Shown in pieces: positions 37,965 through 46,012 of a stretch of DNA of 64,000 nt. The notes under the pieces are model-generated. The model saw only the letters and a program-made list of their open reading frames with translations. It ran no database searches and was not told the origin of the DNA. This DNA is from Oscillospiraceae bacterium. GTDB taxonomy: Bacteria; Bacillota; Clostridia; Oscillospirales; Ruminococcaceae. Position numbers and translations under genes: made by a program. Position 1 is the first letter of the stretch. Each line of letters opens with the position of its first letter. The stretch spans positions 1 to 64,000 of the forward strand of contig JAHHUE010000002.1 of NCBI GenBank assembly GCA_020024155.1, read 5' to 3'.

Positions 37965-38000
37965 AAAACCTGAAAGCTTTATAGCTTTCAGGTTTTATTT
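37965..38000 (+). terminator. tRNA-Met terminator
   Basis: Arms AAAACCTGAAAGCT (37965-37978) and AGCTTTCAGGTTTT (37983-37996), 14 bp, then ATTTT. Confidence 0.92.
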
Positions 38001-38019
38001 TTATTATTTTTTCATGAAT

Positions 38020-38050
38020 AAAGCGACTTATCTGTTGATAAGTCGCTTTT
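38020..38050 (-). terminator. CDF transporter terminator
   Basis: Arms AAAGCGACTTATC (38020-38032) and GATAAGTCGCTTT (38037-38049), 13 bp. The A-run upstream reads as T on the minus strand. Confidence 0.88.
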
Positions 38051-38063
38051 TATTTATAAATTG

Positions 38064-39236
38064 CTATACATAGGCGTGTTCAACTTTAATTACTGCACGA
38101 TAATGTCCATTTTCTATTTGTGAAACTATATATAATATTTTCTCTTCAACTTGACTTATAGACATCTCATATTTATAAGGAATAACAACATCAAAAATAA
38201 CATTTGTATGCGTATGACCTTCCACTATTCTGAAATCGTGCATTGAAACATCACTTCCAAGAGTTTCCATAATTTTAGTTTGAATTTCATTATACAATTT
38301 TTTAACTTTTTCATTGTCATAAGCTATTGGGTCCATATGAATAGTTGCCTCACAGCCTATTTCTTTTTTTAACCTGTTTTCTATATTATCTATTATGTCA
38401 TGTGTGTAAAGTAAGTCTGCTTGCGCACTTACTTCTGCGTGCAAAGTAACCATAAGTCTACCTGGTCCATAATCATGCACAATGAGGTCATGTAGTCCCA
38501 TAACTTCAGGATATGACATAACAAGACTATATATATTATCAACTAATTGTGGGTCTGGTCTTTGCCCTAATAATGGAGATATGGTTTCTTTTGCAGCCAT
38601 ATACCCAGCCCTTAAAATAAACAAAGATACAAGAGCACCACACCAACCGTCAATTGCAAAAGGTGTAACTGCACCAACTATTGCTGCTATAAGTACAACT
38701 GCTGTTGCAACACTGTCACTAAGGCTATCTGTTGCAGTTGCTCTCATTGCTGCCGAATCAATTTTTCTTGCTATTGATTTGTTATACATGCTCATATACA
38801 ATTTTACAGCAATAGATATAAGCAAAATAACCAATGTAATAATGGAAAATTCAACTGGCTGAGGGTTAATAATTTTATCTAAAGATGTTTTGCCAAGTTC
38901 ATAACCCATAAGAAGTATAGCTACTGATATAATTAAACCTGAAAGATATTCCATTCTTCCATGACCAAAAGGATGGTCAAGGTCTGGCTCTTGTCCTGCA
39001 AGTTTAAAGCCTATAAGTGTAACAACTGATGAACCTGCATCTGATAAGTTATTGAAAGCATCAGCTGTTATAGAAACTGAGTTACTGATAATACCGGCAA
39101 AAAACTTGCCTGCAAAAAGCAAAATATTAAGAAAAATTCCCATTGACCCACAAATCACACCATACTTTTGACGCACTTGTGGATTGGCTGTATCTTCTGG
39201 ATTTTTAATAAAAATCTTTGACAAAAAACCTATCAA
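38064..39236 (-). CDS. cation diffusion facilitator (CDF) transporter
   Basis: A six-helix metal exporter with the CDF signature. SVSITADAFNNLSDAGSS near residue 45 holds the Asp pair of the transport site, DHPFGHGRMEYLSG lies in the loop after it, and the second site residues follow as ATDSLSDSVAT. The cytoplasmic metallo-chaperone-like domain (about 210-300) ends in MHDFRIVEGHTHTNVIFDV. It probably exports Zn2+, Mn2+ or Fe2+. I start at TTG 39236, where GGAGGG lies seven bases upstream; the frame opens 45 bases earlier with no site. Confidence 0.9.
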   Translation of the reverse strand: MIGFLSKIFIKNPEDTANPQVRQKYGVICGSMGIFLNILLFAGKFFAGIISNSVSITADAFNNLSDAGSSVVTLIGFKLAGQEPDLDHPFGHGRMEYLSGLIISVAILLMGYELGKTSLDKIINPQPVEFSIITLVILLISIAVKLYMSMYNKSIARKIDSAAMRATATDSLSDSVATAVVLIAAIVGAVTPFAIDGWCGALVSLFILRAGYMAAKETISPLLGQRPDPQLVDNIYSLVMSYPEVMGLHDLIVHDYGPGRLMVTLHAEVSAQADLLYTHDIIDNIENRLKKEIGCEATIHMDPIAYDNEKVKKLYNEIQTKIMETLGSDVSMHDFRIVEGHTHTNVIFDVVIPYKYEMSISQVEEKILYIVSQIENGHYRAVIKVEHAYV

Positions 39237-39305
39237 TCTTATCCCTCCTCTAAATATCAATACAAATTTTAAAGGCGACAAATTGCCGCCTTTAAGTTAA
39301 TTATA

Positions 39306-39920
39306 CTACATTCCCAAATTTTCGTTAACAATAATAACTTTGATTCTTTTTGGTATACGGTTAAAACTTGTTATAACTGTTGAGCAACAAATTCTTTTAT
39401 CACTTTTACAATTATGACATACACCATCAACGGTACAAGGTGTGCCTGTTTCAAGCCTTTTTGCGTTAAGTGGTGCTGCAATAGTTTGAACTCTGTGTTT
39501 TGCTTCTTCCACTGTGTTTACAATTTTGTTTTTGCCAACAACAACTATAACTTGTTTTGGTCCAAAAAGCATAGGAGCAACACGACTGCATATACCGTCT
39601 TCATTATAAAGTCGACCATCTGAAATAACAGCATTTGCAGAACACATAAATGTATCACAGAAAAATCTTTCTTTCATAAGTCTTTCTTTTTCTTGTGGGT
39701 CTTGTTCTGTATATGGGTCTTTATAGTCAAAATCGCCATTCATTATGTAGTCAAGAGCTCCGATTTCTTTTATAGTTAATGAACCACCTCTGTCAACTTT
39801 CTCACCTTTTTTAATAAGTGATTTAACTATATCAAGTGCATCAGAAGAAGTTTCTGCATAAAATGCATCAAATTTATTTTTCTTGAAAGCATCAATAGTT
39901 TTTTCAATCAACATATCCAT
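39306..39920 (-). CDS. LUD-domain protein (LutC/YkgG-like)
   Basis: A protein of about 204 residues of the LUD (DUF162) family. SSDALDIVKSLIKKGEKVDRGGSLTIKEIG and SANAVISDGRLYNEDG match the family. The C-terminus has a cysteine-rich segment (CTVDGVCHNCKSDKRICC) of unclear role. LutC takes part in L-lactate oxidation with LutA and LutB, but neither is here, so function is open. The start is uncertain: ATG at 39932 directly touches GAGG, while ATG at 39920 has spacing of twelve. Confidence 0.85.
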   Translation of the reverse strand: MDMLIEKTIDAFKKNKFDAFYAETSSDALDIVKSLIKKGEKVDRGGSLTIKEIGALDYIMNGDFDYKDPYTEQDPQEKERLMKERFFCDTFMCSANAVISDGRLYNEDGICSRVAPMLFGPKQVIVVVGKNKIVNTVEEAKHRVQTIAAPLNAKRLETGTPCTVDGVCHNCKSDKRICCSTVITSFNRIPKRIKVIIVNENLGM

Positions 39921-40082
39921 AAAAACAGCCATCCTCTATTTATATTCATACTAGTATACACTAAATGCATATTTTCTTCAACTTTATTTCAGCTTTTTTC
40001 AAAATAAGAAGATGAAGTATTCAAATTTATAACAAGACGGACTTAATCAATCATACTGTTGAAATAAAAGATGCTGTTTTGA

Positions 40083-40380
40083 CTTTTGTTTTTATTTTAT
40101 AGGAAGTGGATTGATTATCCGCAGTTTGTCTCTCAAATTCACCAAAAAAGATAATCTAGATAATATGGATGAGCGAAATCATCTGATTTAATTGAAATCG
40201 AAAAACAGTCATTTAGTCTTACACAAACGATTTATTTGTTTTGATGTTAGTGCTGCTGGCTATGGGAAAGATATACGGAAATGAAGGATTTATTGCCATA
40301 GGAGTAGGTTTGGGATTTTTGGATAAAGAAATGCCACAAAGGTTTTCTGTAAGAGCTATGTGGCGCTTCTACTTTATATA
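40083..40380 (+). pseudogene. decayed small membrane protein (DERxxLI-type)
   Basis: The three plus-strand frames give pieces of one protein. Frame one reads KFTKKDNLDNMDERNHLI and then hits TAA. Another reads IEIEKQSFSLTQTIYLF. A third reads LMLVLLAMGKIYGNEGFIAIGVGLGFL. Together these look like the small membrane proteins that carry a DERxxLI motif before a hydrophobic segment and often sit beside HTH regulators. At least one stop and two frameshifts are needed. The rest of 39933-40523 holds no gene. Confidence 0.6.
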
Positions 40381-40467
40381 GAGTGTTAAGAGTATTTTGA
40401 TAATTATAACGGTTCTAATTTATATTTATTCTTATTTTCTTTAAATGCACTATATTTTATTAAAATG

Positions 40468-40496
40468 AAAAGTCCTAGCGTTTCTCTTGGACTTTT
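40468..40496 (-). terminator. terminator of the MerR-family gene
   Basis: Arms AAAAGTCC (40468-40475) and GGACTTTT (40489-40496) form an eight-base stem with a 13-base loop. The T-tail is modest. Confidence 0.6.
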
Positions 40497-40523
40497 GTAA
40501 ATTACTTGGAATAAACTTAATAA

Positions 40524-41369
40524 TTATTTTTTATTTACACCAACTGTTATTCGGCTAATATACTCATCCATAAGAGCAATATTTTCAATCCCCATATTGC
40601 CAATTGACATTTCGTTTAATCCCTCTTCATATGCATAACCAGTAAGTTCCAAACTATGTTTCTCAGCAAATTGAAATATCTGTGTATAAATTTCTGGCAA
40701 TTTGTCCCAAGCTCCAATACAGAAAGCTTGTATGTATGTTCCTTTTGGAATAACTTCGTCGTAATTTTCTGCATATGTTGGACAATAAGCAAAATAGCAG
40801 TCGTAGCAGTCAAATTTCTTCTTATTCAAAGAATCTATCGAAATACGAGTTCCGAAACTATCATAAAGCGAGAATAACTTTTTAAGTCGCAGTGAAAATC
40901 GTGCTGCAACTGAAGTTTCATCATATTTACTCATCCCTAAAAATGGCTCAGAAAGAACAATTTTTCGCTCTGGCTGATTAACAATAGAAATATCACCGTG
41001 TTTTGCTTGGAGTGCCAACTGAATACGGTTAGCCTTTTCGTTTAGAAATGTCTCAATAGACGACAATTGTTTAATGGAATCTTCAATCAATTTTCTCTTT
41101 CTTTCTAGAATTTTCTCAAAACTGTCATACTCAGAGCTACAAAGATACTCCTTAATCTCCTCAATTGACACTCCAATCTTTCTAAGTATCAGAATCAATT
41201 CTAAAAAAGCAAACTGTGATTCAGAATAATAGTGGTATCCGTTTTCTCCGATAAATCGAGGCTTAAACAGCCCAATATCGTTATAATAATGTAATGTACG
41301 CTTATTGACACCGGTGAGTTTTGCAAATTCTCCAGAAGAAAACAGCTTTAAATTTTCTTTATTTTTCAT
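40524..41369 (-). CDS. MerR-family regulator with GyrI-like effector domain
   Basis: A regulator of about 281 residues. The N-terminal MerR helix-turn-helix (FSSGEFAKLTGVNKRTLHYYNDIGLFKPRFIGENGYHYYS) is followed by a coiled helix (80-120) and a C-terminal GyrI-like/BmrR-type ligand-binding domain (about 130-280), suited to a bulky organic ligand. I start at 41369, seven bases after GAGG. Thirty bases upstream of that start, on the opposite strand, is a MerR-type promoter, so it probably activates the GNAT genes and controls itself. Confidence 0.9.
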   Translation of the reverse strand: MKNKENLKLFSSGEFAKLTGVNKRTLHYYNDIGLFKPRFIGENGYHYYSESQFAFLELILILRKIGVSIEEIKEYLCSSEYDSFEKILERKRKLIEDSIKQLSSIETFLNEKANRIQLALQAKHGDISIVNQPERKIVLSEPFLGMSKYDETSVAARFSLRLKKLFSLYDSFGTRISIDSLNKKKFDCYDCYFAYCPTYAENYDEVIPKGTYIQAFCIGAWDKLPEIYTQIFQFAEKHSLELTGYAYEEGLNEMSIGNMGIENIALMDEYISRITVGVNKK

Positions 41370-41380
41370 AAAACTACCTC

Positions 41381-41411
41381 TTGACTGTACAGTAACTGTA
41401 CATAGTATCAT
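41381..41411 (+). promoter_or_regulatory. MerR-type promoter and operator for the GNAT genes
   Basis: TTGACT (41381-41386), a 19-bp spacer, TATCAT (41406-41411). The spacer contains the dyad TGTACAG-3-CTGTACA (41386-41402). The long 19-bp spacer with a centred dyad is the hallmark of MerR-activated promoters. The start of the regulator gene lies 12 bp away in the other direction. Confidence 0.85.
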
Positions 41412-41452
41412 ACAATACAGAAAGATAAAAATCAAACTAAGGAGAGAAAGTT

Positions 41453-41984
41453 ATGATATTTACACAGATTAAGCCTTGTCAATGGAACCTAGTAAAAGAA
41501 ATATATATGGAAGCTTTTCCGAAAGCTGAAAGAAAACCATTTTTTCTATTAAAGAAATCAAAAAGGATACAGGTTTTTACTGCTATTGAAGAAAATGAAG
41601 TTCTAGGATTTGCGGTCACAGTACCATTTCATAATCTGGTGATGGTAGATTATCTTGCAGTAAATTCTAAAATTAGAAGCAAAGGTACTGGCAGTTTCTT
41701 GTTGCAAGAGCTATGTAATACATATCAAGGTAAGAAATTGGTCTTACTCATTGAACAGTTAGATGATTCCGCAAAAAATCAACAGCAAAGGCTTGCACGT
41801 AGAAAATTCTATTTAAAAAATGGTTTTACTTCTTCGGGAACTTATAGTGAAAGGTGTCAGTGGTACTATGGAAATTATGCATTTCGGAGGTAAAGTTTCA
41901 CCAGAAGAATACCTAAATTTGCAGAAATACGCATTAGGAAAGTTACTATTTAAACTTTCTAAAATGAAGTTGGTAACAGAGTAA
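41453..41984 (+). pseudogene. GNAT acetyltransferase with C-terminal frameshift
   Basis: The open frame (41453-41893, 146 residues) has the GNAT core: GFAVTVPFHNLVMVDYLAVNSKIRSKGTGSFLLQEL, then EQLDDSAKNQQQRLARRKFYLKNGF. It ends in an unrelated tail after Glu near 41855. Shifted one base, the next frame continues as GVSGTMEIMHFGGKV and SPEEYLNLQKYALGKLL to a stop at 41984, which is the expected family C-terminus. One base in the GAAAGG run is thus extra or missing. The shortened protein may still fold. AAGGAG supports the start. Confidence 0.75.
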
Positions 41985-41996
41985 TGAGGCAAATTT

Positions 41997-42617
41997 ATGA
42001 AAAAAGTGATTTATAGAGCAATTGAAAAAAAGGACTATCTAGAAGTCCAGAATCTTATTTGCATTTCTTTCGGTTTAGATAGCTATGTCTCTGATTCCAA
42101 GACATTAAAACTGATTACTAAACAATATTTATGTAGTTGTCTAACTGAGCAGACTTATAATAAGGTAGCAGAAATAGACGGTAAGATAATTGGTGTGATT
42201 ATGGGTGCTAGCGACCACGCAAAACATACTGTAATCAATATTTTAAATGCACTTAAAAGCCTTTTCTATTCTTTGCAAATCATCTTGTTTCATCGAAAGG
42301 CATGCGATTCTCAGGGAAACATTCATAAGGCATATGAAGAATTGATTCGTGACCATAGAAATCAATATGACGGTGTTTTAACCTTGTTTATTGTCGATAA
42401 AAAATTCCAAGGTCTTGGTATAGGAAAAGAATTGCTAAGCGGTGTCCAGAATTATTGGAATGTAAAAGGCACTAATAGTTCCTATCTCTATACGGATGAC
42501 ACCTGTAACTACGGATTCTATGAACATATGAGATTTACCCGTGTCAATGAAAAAAAGATAGACATTCTACGTAACGGAGATAAGACCAAAATGGATGTTT
42601 ACCTATACGAAAACTAA
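41997..42617 (+). CDS. GNAT-family N-acetyltransferase
   Basis: A 206-residue GNAT protein. GVLTLFIVDKKFQGLGIGKELLSGVQNYW is the acetyl-CoA loop, and SSYLYTDDTCNYGFYEHMRFTRVNEK gives the C-terminal motif. An inserted helical segment (80-115) precedes the core. It follows the frameshifted GNAT by 12 bp and the GAGG site lies eight bases upstream, so both are driven by the MerR-type promoter. A role in modifying a toxic ligand sensed by the MerR protein is plausible. Confidence 0.85.
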   Translation: MKKVIYRAIEKKDYLEVQNLICISFGLDSYVSDSKTLKLITKQYLCSCLTEQTYNKVAEIDGKIIGVIMGASDHAKHTVINILNALKSLFYSLQIILFHRKACDSQGNIHKAYEELIRDHRNQYDGVLTLFIVDKKFQGLGIGKELLSGVQNYWNVKGTNSSYLYTDDTCNYGFYEHMRFTRVNEKKIDILRNGDKTKMDVYLYEN

Positions 42618-42660
42618 GAAAAATTTATTTTATACTCTACACTTAAACTCAAATTTATAA

Positions 42661-42695
42661 AAGATATATACTACCACCAAGTATATATCCTTTAT
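42661..42695 (+). terminator. terminator after the second GNAT gene
   Basis: Arms GATATATACT (42663-42672) and AGTATATATC (42680-42689), 10 bp, then CTTTATTT. Confidence 0.75.
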
Positions 42696-42696
42696 T

Positions 42697-43084
42697 TGTA
42701 TCATAATTGTTTTGCTAAAACTTTTAATAATGCTGAACATTCAAGATTTGCTAACAGTTTTGCTATCAATTCAATATTATCATCAGCTTTCTTTGCTTCA
42801 ACTTCTTATGATACATTATTAGATAATGTTTTTGTATAATGATATTATTTTGACATCAGTTTTACCTCATATAATACCACTCTATATATAAATTCTATAC
42901 GAAACATCTTATTTTTCATTATCCAGAAAGTAAGATGTTTTTTATTTTTCTAGCTCAAATCAATAAGAAAAAATTTAGGATTTAATCCAAACTAATACTC
43001 CTTCATAGTACAAACAAGTGAAGGGACATTCCTTTTACTTAAATATTCTTTTCAATTATCAATAAAAGAAAAGGATAGAAACAA
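42697..43084. other. non-coding or decayed segment
   Basis: No intact gene. A minus-strand stretch (about 42705-42810) reads AKKADDNIELIAKLLANLECSALLKVLAKQ between stops, which looks like the end of an unidentified decayed protein. A second hairpin, AAACATCTTA (42902-42911) and TAAGATGTTT (42931-42940) followed by TTTATTTTT, is a plausible terminator left from lost genes. Confidence 0.4.
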
Positions 43085-43555
43085 ATGAATTATGAAATTA
43101 CAAGTGAAATCATTAGAAGTTGAATATTGAATGAATATTTCACAATAAGAGAAACAGAAATTTTATCTACTAAACAGTTATATCCATTTAAAGACCACCC
43201 TTTATTAAAGCTTGTTGACGAATGCAAAATTGCACTTACTCAGCAGTAGAGCTGTCATACATAACGAATGAAAAACAACACAACCTTATGTTAGAAATTG
43301 GATATTCAAAGTCAATACTATCATTATCACAAGCACAAAGAATGGCGTTCATTATCAAGTCAAGGTCGTTTAGTTAAAGATGCTATCTATATTCTGCTGA
43401 GCGAAGAAAAGGCAAACCAAAAAGAGCAAGTGCGATTTCTAAAAGAAGATATAGCTAAATACTTTCCTAAAAACTATACTTCAAAAGATATGTCCGAAGT
43501 AATAATCAAATTACTTGAAAATTGGCAACGCAAAATACAAATGGACAAAAAATAA
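43085..43555 (+). pseudogene. ParB-like protein relic of an integrative element
   Basis: Pieces in order: an N-terminus with ILSTKQLYPFKDHPLLKLVD (the ParB HPF box), interrupted by TGA after 12 codons and lacking most of the nuclease domain. Another frame gives VELSYITNEKQHNLMLEIGY and SILSLSQAQRMAF. A third frame (43298-43555) reads LVKDAIYILLSEEKANQKEQ then KYFPKNYTSKDMSEVIIKLLENWQRK. This order matches the ParB-like proteins of Clostridial conjugative elements. Stops, frameshifts and an internal deletion show that it is dead. Confidence 0.75.
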
Positions 43556-43960
43556 CTGCACTTTATTGCAGATTATCTCAAGACGACAGTAGAAATGGCG
43601 AAATCAATAAGAAAAGGATTTCTGATTTAGATAAGTTATTTTCAAAAATTTATGAAGATAACATACTCGTACAGTTGGACAATCAACGTTACACCCGTAT
43701 GTCAAATGAGTATGACATAGAGTAAAAGCAATTGATAGAACTAGTTACAAAAGTGAACATGAACTCGATAAAGTCTAACCATTACAAGTAGATATTAAAA
43801 TGTTATCACAAGGTTTAAGAGAATTTACAGCTATGAAAGAACTCACACCTGCTATCACGCGAAAGTCGATATTTACTTTACAGCAGTATATCTTGTGTAT
43901 ATTCCTACCGAACAGCAACTTATTGACTTGATGAATAAAATCAAGAATAAAGCATCATTA
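43534..43960 (+). pseudogene. large serine recombinase relic (TndX/TnpX type)
   Basis: The first frame begins QKITALYCRLSQDDSRNGE, the catalytic N-terminus of Tn4451/TndX-type recombinases, then jumps to KRISDLDKLFSKIYEDN and QRYTRMSNEYD, a region normally several hundred residues later. Further pieces are REFTAMKELTPAIT and VDIYFTAVYLVYIPTEQQLI, the far C-terminus. Most of the protein is thus deleted and the rest is frameshifted. Its start overlaps the ParB relic. Confidence 0.8.
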
Positions 43961-44053
43961 AATGAAAAACGGTGTAACCTCATTTCTGAGTTTACACCAT
44001 CATTCTTAAAAAACATCTTTATTAACACGAGGCTAACCTGTCTTTTTTTTATT

Positions 44054-45292
44054 TTAATTATCAAAAACTTTAATATCTTCATCAAGATTTATAACTGCGC
44101 CAAAGTAGCCTTGTTGTTGTAATTTGTCAAGAAGTTTACCAAGTTTTTTTGGTCTTTCAAACAAACCAACATCATATTCTTTTCTGTATTCCTTAGCTTT
44201 TAAAGCACATTTTTCAAAGTTGTTTTCTTCAAAAATTACAGCAAGTTTTTTCTTTGCATTTTCCGGTTTAAATTTTTGTTCTGAAAGAATTGCAAAAATT
44301 CTTTCAAATCCAATTGAAAATCCTACTGCTGGTATATCTTCTCCAAGGAACTTACCAATAAGGTTGTCATATCTGCCACCACCGGCAATTGCACCTTTAA
44401 AATCATTACTTACAACTTCAAAAACTGTACCTGTATAATATCCTTGACCTCTTACGAGAGAAAGGTCAAACACAAGGTCATATTTATTTTCAGATACAGC
44501 AGATGCTATATTGATTATTTTTTCAACATCTCTAACAGCTTCGCTTTCTGGCATAAGTTCTTTAACATATTCCAGTGAGAAGTTACCCGCATTTAAGAAA
44601 TTAACAAATTTTTCAACTGCTTGTGTATCAAAATTCTTTTCTTTAAGTTCTTTTTCAACACCTTCTGCACCAATTTTATCCATTTTATCAAATGTGATAC
44701 AAACACTTGCCAAATTTTCTTTATCAAAGCCCATACTTTCAAGCAATCCGTTAAGAATTTGACGGTTATTTACTCTTACTGTAAAGTTTTTAAGGCTAAT
44801 CGCAAGCAAAGCCTCTGTAACAGTATTTATAAGTTCAATTTCACTGTAAATACTATCTGAGCCAATAATATCAACATCACATTGTGTAAATTCTCTCAAA
44901 CGGCCTTTTTGTGGGCGTTCAGCACGATACACACGGTCCATTTGAATTGCTTTCAATGGGAATGGTAATTTAGAGCGATTATTAGCAAAATATCTTGTAA
45001 GCGGCAAGGTTAAATCATAACGCAAGCCCATATCTGCAAGGTTATTTTCTGTGAGTTCGCCTTCAAAAGCTTTTTGAAGTTTGTCCCCTCTTTTAAGTAT
45101 TTTAAATATAAGGTTAAGATTTTCTCCACCATCGCTTTTATCAAGATTTTCAATATCTTCTATTATAGGTGTATTTACACGAATAAATCCGTTTGAAGCA
45201 TAAACTTTCAATATTTCACTTTGGAGATAATCTCTCAAAGCAGTTTCTTCTGGCAAGTAATCAACTGTACCTTTTACATTACTTATTTTCAT
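44054..45292 (-). CDS. hisS: histidyl-tRNA synthetase
   Basis: A 412-residue class II synthetase. RYDLTLPLTRYFANN (motif 1 region), RVYRAERPQKGRLREFTQCDVDIIGS (motif 2), and DLSLVRGQGYYTGTVFEV (HisRS-specific A motif with the essential Arg) are clear. Motif 3 is AGGGRYDNLIGKF and GFSIGFERIF. A C-terminal anticodon-binding domain (about 330-412) is present. The conserved Arg and motif 2 set it apart from the HisZ regulatory paralog. It follows folT by 26 bp, an unusual pairing. No T-box is visible between them. Confidence 0.9.
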   Translation of the reverse strand: MKISNVKGTVDYLPEETALRDYLQSEILKVYASNGFIRVNTPIIEDIENLDKSDGGENLNLIFKILKRGDKLQKAFEGELTENNLADMGLRYDLTLPLTRYFANNRSKLPFPLKAIQMDRVYRAERPQKGRLREFTQCDVDIIGSDSIYSEIELINTVTEALLAISLKNFTVRVNNRQILNGLLESMGFDKENLASVCITFDKMDKIGAEGVEKELKEKNFDTQAVEKFVNFLNAGNFSLEYVKELMPESEAVRDVEKIINIASAVSENKYDLVFDLSLVRGQGYYTGTVFEVVSNDFKGAIAGGGRYDNLIGKFLGEDIPAVGFSIGFERIFAILSEQKFKPENAKKKLAVIFEENNFEKCALKAKEYRKEYDVGLFERPKKLGKLLDKLQQQGYFGAVINLDEDIKVFDN

Positions 45293-45318
45293 AACTACCT
45301 CGCTTACTAAAATATAAC

Positions 45319-45822
45319 TTATTTCATATTACTTATAAATTTTTCATATATGATTTTTATAAAAATAATCTCTACCGGAATCATAATTATATTTTTTATT
45401 GCCCTTTTAAAAAAAATTACCCAATATGGCTGAGCTCTGACTATGCTTGTCCACAATGTATTAAGTCCTAAGCGCAAAACAATATTGACAATAACAACTG
45501 CTGTAATTATTTTTAAAAAGCTTTTTGCCCCCTTTTTTTGAAGAAAAAATCCATATACCAAACCGGACAAAGCTGCCGTTAAAGTGTATCCTGGAAAATA
45601 TGGACCTACTGGAAATAAAGTTGCGCCTATAAAATCTGCAATACCTGCTGCAATGGCAGTGTAAAATGGACCATAAAGCATACCTATAATGGATAATGGG
45701 ATAAATGCAAAGCCAATTTTAGCAATAGGTGTTGGTATTGATAAAAACCTTGATAATACAATTTCTAATGCAATCAATAAGGCTATCCTTGCTATTTGCA
45801 CGGTTTTACTGTTTCTATCCAT
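45319..45822 (-). CDS. folT: ECF transporter S component, folate-type (FolT)
   Basis: A 167-residue membrane protein with about six helices. IPTPIAKIGFAFIPLSIIGMLYGPFYTAIAAGIADFIGATLFPVGPYFPGYTLTAALSGLVYGF is the S-component pattern, close to folate-family ECF proteins. It gives specificity to a shared energising module (EcfA/A'/T), which is not in the window. I start at 45822 because AAGGGG lies eight bases upstream; the frame opens earlier at a TTG. The 171 bp ahead show no clear THF riboswitch. Confidence 0.82.
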   Translation of the reverse strand: MDRNSKTVQIARIALLIALEIVLSRFLSIPTPIAKIGFAFIPLSIIGMLYGPFYTAIAAGIADFIGATLFPVGPYFPGYTLTAALSGLVYGFFLQKKGAKSFLKIITAVVIVNIVLRLGLNTLWTSIVRAQPYWVIFFKRAIKNIIMIPVEIIFIKIIYEKFISNMK

Positions 45823-46012
45823 AGTTTTATCCCCTTCCAAAATAATAATAGTATTTATTATATATATCTTTTACATTTTACTATCTATCCGTATTTTTTG
45901 CAATATTTTTATATAAATCGTTATTATTTGTAACCACAGTTTTGATATTTGCAATATGTTATTTCATATAGTAAAATTATTATATTAAATAAAAAACGAA
46001 TTGGGTTGAATA

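Noticed and set aside
39306..39920. Part of a lutABC lactate-oxidation operon
   Set aside because: Only one LUD protein is present; there are no iron-sulfur LutA/LutB partners on either side.
44054..45292. HisZ (regulatory paralog of ATP phosphoribosyltransferase)
   Set aside because: The HisRS-specific VRG...YYTGTVFE motif, motif 2 and the anticodon-binding domain are intact, and no his biosynthesis genes are near.
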